DNA of 25,936 nt from CANHBY01 sp031376995 (GTDB lineage: Bacteria; Pseudomonadota; Gammaproteobacteria; Burkholderiales; Burkholderiaceae_C). Below the pieces are notes generated by a model that saw only the letters and a list, made by a program, of their open reading frames with translations, made no database searches and was not told the origin of the DNA. The position numbers were made by a program, and so were the translations under genes. The stretch spans positions 1-25,936 of the forward strand of contig JANMEO010000036.1 in NCBI GenBank assembly GCA_031376995.1. The letters are read 5' to 3'. Of the stretch, positions 22,868-25,936 are shown in pieces (position 1 is the stretch's first letter; each line of letters opens with the position of its first letter).

Positions 22868-23329
22868 ATGCTCGGTATCCTGATCATCGCCCATACACCT
22901 TTGGCTTCAGCGCTCAAAGCGGTGGCCCTACACACCTTTCCTGAGCGAGCGCAATTTTTAGAGGCTTACGATGTGAAGCCCGATATGCCTCAAGAAGACA
23001 TCGAGGTTTGCGCTCGGCAATTGCTCCACCAGGTCCGAAATCCTGATGCGCTTATCCTGACCGACGTTTTCGGTGCGACCCCATGCAATGTGGCTCAGCG
23101 CTTGGCTCAAACCTCAGAAGATGGTTATCAAGTCAAAATCATCGCTGGAGTCAATGTGCCTATGGTTTGGCGTTCGCTGTGTTACGAAGACCGATCACTA
23201 GACGCTATGGTGGCGCGCGCCATAGCTGGGGCGAGCCAAGGCGTGATGACTGTGGGCATCCCCAAGCCACAAAACCAAGCTCCTCAAGGCGTGAGTCATG
23301 ATCAAAGCCACACTTACCATCAACAATAA
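22868..23329 (+). CDS. PTS mannose-type EIIA protein
   Basis: This 153-aa single-domain EIIA of the mannose family starts MLGILIIAHTPL with the phosphorylated His at position 9. The conserved LILTDVFGATPCNVAQRL and VKIIAGVNVPMV segments are present. In Comamonadaceae and Burkholderia this gene stands alone with HPr and EI and no IIB/IIC/IID sugar permease, and it is thought to be regulatory. ATG 22868 is preferred over an in-frame GTG at 22862 because it gives the standard N terminus. It overlaps the HPr gene by 32 bp. Confidence 0.92.
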   Translation: MLGILIIAHTPLASALKAVALHTFPERAQFLEAYDVKPDMPQEDIEVCARQLLHQVRNPDALILTDVFGATPCNVAQRLAQTSEDGYQVKIIAGVNVPMVWRSLCYEDRSLDAMVARAIAGASQGVMTVGIPKPQNQAPQGVSHDQSHTYHQQ

Positions 23330-23567
23330 ACTGGGGCTGCATGCACGCGCCTCTGCCAAGTTCACCAAACTTGCTGGATCCTTCAATAGTGAGGTTTTTC
23401 TCTCGCGCAACGAGCGCCGTGTTAACGCGAAAAGTATCATGGGGGTCATGATGCTGGCTGCTGGTATCGGAAGCCAAGTTGAGATGGAAGTCGAGGGCGA
23501 TGATGAAGAAGTCGCCGCTCGGGCACTGGCCGCGCTGGTTCAAGACAAGTTTGGCGAAGGCCAATGA
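23298..23567 (+). CDS. ptsH: Phosphocarrier protein HPr
   Basis: This 89-aa phosphocarrier transfers phosphate from EI to EIIA. His15 lies in KLGLHARAS and Ser46 in AKSIMGVMMLAAG, so both the EI site and the HPr-kinase-type site are present. It starts inside the end of the EIIA gene (32-bp overlap), which suggests coupled translation. ptsI begins 100 bp later. Confidence 0.97.
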   Translation: MIKATLTINNKLGLHARASAKFTKLAGSFNSEVFLSRNERRVNAKSIMGVMMLAAGIGSQVEMEVEGDDEEVAARALAALVQDKFGEGQ

Positions 23568-23667
23568 TCTGACCGTGTGATCAAGCTGTCATGAAAGATG
23601 CACAACAGCGTCGATAGTATCGAATGTGCCATATCGCGAAATTCTGGATGGCGCTAGGATTCTTATC

Positions 23668-25446
23668 ATGAGCATCCAAGTTTTCGGACTTCCTGTATCG
23701 CGAGGCATTGCTATTGGTAAAGCTGTGCTGATCGCCTCCAGTCGCCTCGACGTCGCCCACTACTTCATCGATCCTGAGGCGATCGAGGCTGAAATTCTGC
23801 GACTGCGTGAGGCTCGTGACGTGGTAGCTAGCGAATTAGCCTGCCTGCAGCGTGAGCTGCAAGTTGGAGACCCGCCAGAGTTGTCAGCCCTCCTAGATGT
23901 CCATCTCCTGCTTTTAAAAGACGAATCCCTGACAACTGCCACCAAAAAATGGATTATTGAGCGGCACTACAACGCCGAATGGGCTTTGTCAGCCCAACTT
24001 GAAGTTTTGGCGCGTCAATTTGATGAAATGGAAGATGAATACCTCAGGGAGCGTAAAGCAGATCTTGAACAGGTGGTAGAGCGCTTGATGCTTGCATTGA
24101 CTAAAAGCTCAATGAGTCTAAATTTGCGCATTCCGCCACAAGGTGCTGGTCAAGAAGAGTTCTTGATTTTGGTGGCTAACGACATTGCTCCTGCTGACAT
24201 GCTGCAATTTAAAAGCAGTGTATTCAAAGGCTTTGTGACAGATGTCGGGGGCAAAACATCGCACACTGCAATTGTGGCCCGCAGTCTTGATATTCCGGCG
24301 GTAGTCGGAGCGCGTGAAGCCAGTCGCATCATTCGGCAAGATGATTGGGTCGTGATTGATGGTGACATGGGAGTCATCATCGTTAATCCGTCACCCATTC
24401 TTTTAGAAGAGTATCGCTTCAAGCAGCGCCAAAGTGATCTTGAGGGGTTGCGTCTGGCTCGCCTAAGGCATGCCCCTGCAGTCACCCTCGATAACGAGCG
24501 GATTACCCTCCTCGCGAACATTGAGCTACCGTCTGACGCTGGCCCGGCTTTAGAAGCGGGGTGTGCAGGTGTTGGGTTGTATCGCTCCGAATTTTTATTC
24601 CTCAACCGAGGCGGTGAGCTACCCGGCGAAGACGAGCAATACGAAGCCTATCGGGGTGCTGTTGAAGCTATGCAGGGCATGCCTGTCACCATTCGTACGG
24701 TTGACGTTGGTGCAGATAAGGCTATAGAGCGGCTTTCATCCAGCGAGTTGCGTCACGAGCATACACTCAACCCGGCGCTTGGTTTGCGCGGTATTAGATG
24801 GAGTCTGTCAGAGCCCTCGATGTTCCGACAACAGCTCCGGGCGGTTCTTCGTGCCAGTGCTCACGGAAAAATTCGCCTTCTGATTCCAATGGTGGCTCAC
24901 TGGGCCGAAGTTCAGCAGATCTTTGAGGCAATAGCCCGTGCCAAGCAGCAACTGCAAGAAGTTGGCCGACCTTATCTTGACATCGAGGTGGGCGCGATGA
25001 TCGAAGTGCCAGCTGCCGCCATGATGGCGTCCCAGCTCCTAACTCGGTTCGATTTTTTATCGATAGGCACCAACGATCTCATACAGTACACGCTGGCGAT
25101 CGATCGAGCAGACGAAGCCGTCGCTCGTCTCTATGACCCCTGGCATCCAGCAGTGCTACAGCTCATCTATCGCACTATCCAACATGGCCGGTTGGCGAAA
25201 AAAGATGTCTCTGTATGCGGCGAGATGGCTGGCGATCCCCAATTTACAGACTTACTTTTAGCCATGGGGCTGAGAAGTTTTTCAATGCATCCGGCGCAAG
25301 TGACCAGAGTTAAGCAGGTCATCTTGCGAGCGCGGGGCCGATGGGAGCAGGCGGTAGTAGAGCGAGTCATCACGGCAAACGAACCACACCATGTTTGGGC
25401 CGAGCAAAAAATCCTCAACGAGCTCAACATGCGAGCCGATCGCTGA
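23668..25446 (+). CDS. ptsI: Phosphoenolpyruvate-protein phosphotransferase (enzyme I)
   Basis: EI takes phosphate from PEP and passes it to HPr. From ATG 23668 it is 592 aa, normal for EI. Domains: an N-terminal HPr-binding helical part, the phosphohistidine swivel domain with His199 (GGKTSHTAIVARS), and a C-terminal PEP-binding barrel with GLYRSEFLFLNR (~303), MIEVPAAAM (~444), FLSIGTNDLIQYTLAIDR (~463) and catalytic Cys517 (VCGEMAGDP). There is no N-terminal GAF domain, so it is not the nitrogen paralogue PtsP. No terminator is visible after its stop before the rrn promoters. Confidence 0.97.
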   Translation: MSIQVFGLPVSRGIAIGKAVLIASSRLDVAHYFIDPEAIEAEILRLREARDVVASELACLQRELQVGDPPELSALLDVHLLLLKDESLTTATKKWIIERHYNAEWALSAQLEVLARQFDEMEDEYLRERKADLEQVVERLMLALTKSSMSLNLRIPPQGAGQEEFLILVANDIAPADMLQFKSSVFKGFVTDVGGKTSHTAIVARSLDIPAVVGAREASRIIRQDDWVVIDGDMGVIIVNPSPILLEEYRFKQRQSDLEGLRLARLRHAPAVTLDNERITLLANIELPSDAGPALEAGCAGVGLYRSEFLFLNRGGELPGEDEQYEAYRGAVEAMQGMPVTIRTVDVGADKAIERLSSSELRHEHTLNPALGLRGIRWSLSEPSMFRQQLRAVLRASAHGKIRLLIPMVAHWAEVQQIFEAIARAKQQLQEVGRPYLDIEVGAMIEVPAAAMMASQLLTRFDFLSIGTNDLIQYTLAIDRADEAVARLYDPWHPAVLQLIYRTIQHGRLAKKDVSVCGEMAGDPQFTDLLLAMGLRSFSMHPAQVTRVKQVILRARGRWEQAVVERVITANEPHHVWAEQKILNELNMRADR

Positions 25447-25560
25447 AATAAATTTCAAACAGCAAAAAATTCTGATATAGTTCGCCCTCTCTGTGATTCA
25501 AAGCCAAGGCGAAAGCCAAATAGACAAAGAAAAACAGAGATAGCTAGACGAAAAAATTGC

Positions 25561-25589
25561 TTGACAAAAAATAAAATCTTGAACATAAT
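25561..25589 (+). promoter_or_regulatory. rrn promoter P1
   Basis: TTGACA (25561-25566), 17-bp spacer, CATAAT (25584-25589). A perfect -35 and a 5/6 -10 lie in an A-rich tract that would serve as an UP element. Confidence 0.8.
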
Positions 25590-25632
25590 CCAAGACGCAA
25601 AAAAATCAAGAAATCAACAAATAAAAAAATTG

Positions 25633-25660
25633 TTGACAAGGTAAAAAAGCGGTGCATAAT
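25633..25660 (+). promoter_or_regulatory. rrn promoter P2
   Basis: TTGACA (25633-25638), 16-bp spacer, CATAAT (25655-25660), the same hexamers as P1. It lies 72 bp downstream and about 145 bp before the 16S start. Confidence 0.85.
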
Positions 25661-25694
25661 AGAGGGCTCAGCAAAAATAAATGCTGAATCCACA

Positions 25695-25706
25695 AGCTCT
25701 TTAAAA
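25695..25706 (+). promoter_or_regulatory. boxA-like rrn antitermination signal
   Basis: AGCTCTTTAAAA closely resembles the rrn boxA (TGCTCTTTAACA) bound by NusB/NusE, at the usual place between P2 and the 16S gene. Confidence 0.75.
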
Positions 25707-25723
25707 ATCAACAGCCGATAAGT

Positions 25724-25765
25724 GTGGGCGCCAAGAACGCAATTTTAAATTGTAGTGGCGCTCAC
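25724..25765 (+). ncRNA. 16S leader stem-loop
   Basis: GTGGGCGCC (25724-25732) pairs with GGCGCTCAC (25757-25765) with one G-T wobble. Inside the loop CAATT and AATTG form a second small stem. This is a leader structure of the pre-rRNA; the RNase III site itself would also need sequence after 16S, outside the window. Confidence 0.5.
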
Positions 25766-25804
25766 TGAAGAGAGTAATTAATTCTTTGAGTAGCTAAAAA
25801 GATC

Positions 25805-25936
25805 GAACTGAAGAGTTTGATCCTGGCTCAGATTGAACGCTGGCGGCATGCCTTACACATGCAAGTCGAACGGCAGCACGGGAGCAATCCTGGTGGCGAG
25901 TGGCGAACGGGTGAGTAATATATCGGAACGTGCCCA
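25805..25936 (+). rRNA. rrs: 16S ribosomal RNA, 5' end (continues past the window)
   Basis: The near-universal 16S start AGAGTTTGATCCTGGCTCAG begins at 25812, followed by the universal ATTGAACGCTGGCGGCATGC and ACACATGCAAGTCGAACGG. The V1 region (CAGCACGGGAGCAATCCTG) is of Comamonadaceae type. The mature 5' end is placed at about 25805 by comparison with the E. coli start. Only about 130 of ~1530 nt are in the window. Confidence 0.97.

Larger units (their letters stand above)
25447..25804. other. rrn promoter and leader region
   Basis: These 358 bp hold no protein gene. They are strongly A-rich from about 25520 to 25650. They contain tandem promoters, a boxA-like antitermination signal and a processing stem, all listed separately. 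A TATAGT hexamer near 25475 could be a further weak -10. Confidence 0.85.

Noticed and set aside
1..25936. CRISPR arrays, tRNA genes, insertion sequences, integrases
   Set aside because: I looked for repeat-spacer arrays, cloverleaf ends, transposase motifs and recombinase motifs and saw none.

Overview
The window comes from the chromosome of a betaproteobacterium, most likely Burkholderiales/Comamonadaceae (a Limnohabitans/Rhodoferax-like lineage fits). The 16S rRNA start at the right edge has the Comamonadaceae-type V1 region, and the proteins are typical of that group. Most of the window is housekeeping DNA of about 50-65% GC. No tRNA, CRISPR array or insertion sequence was found.

Layout. 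(1) 1-3604, +: histidine biosynthesis, hisC (5' truncated by the window)-hisB-hisH-hisA-hisF. hisI and hisE do not follow. (2) 3601-5073, +: rsmD, overlapping the hisF stop, then coaD and a YfhL-type ferredoxin. (3) 5046-5630, -: pth, whose 3' end overlaps the ferredoxin gene. (4) 5775-6776, +: an unrecognised single-pass membrane protein. (5) 6806-8676, -: rubrerythrin, free rubredoxin and rubredoxin reductase, a compact peroxide-reduction operon. The rubredoxin gene is only 54 codons. (6) 8801-9802, -: AEC-family transporter. Divergent from it is uspA (10032-10472, +) with a good FNR/Anr box. (7) 10769-15056, +: Rep-type helicase, then an actin-like ParM/StbA homologue and a probable ParR/StbB-like partner, which is plasmid-segregation machinery in a chromosomal setting. 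(8) 15064-17115 (or 17166), -: a large unrecognised protein with effector-like architecture, mosaic base composition and two long perfect inverted repeats inside its coding sequence. (9) 17390-22661, -: fpr-dsbD-ccmA-ccmB-ccmC-ccmD, with overlapping stops and starts from dsbD on. ccmE-I do not follow. (10) 22868-25446, +: a phosphotransferase relay of Man-type EIIA, HPr and EI. (11) 25447-25936: tandem rrn promoters, leader and the first ~130 nt of 16S rRNA.

How the parts work together. The his genes make imidazole-glycerol phosphate and histidinol phosphate. The rubrerythrin operon would pass NAD(P)H electrons to H2O2. DsbD with CcmABCD supplies reductant and haem for periplasmic cytochrome c assembly. 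EI-HPr-EIIA forms a phosphorelay with no sugar permease nearby, so it is probably regulatory.

The most unusual stretch is about 10.7-17.4 kb. It holds rep, the ParM/ParR-like pair and the orphan effector-like gene, and it carries three of four copies of a short repeated motif (core GCATCTTCAGTTCCGATGGG). The fourth copy lies near pth. All four are in the same orientation at gene boundaries, and one sits exactly where the ccm operon stops.
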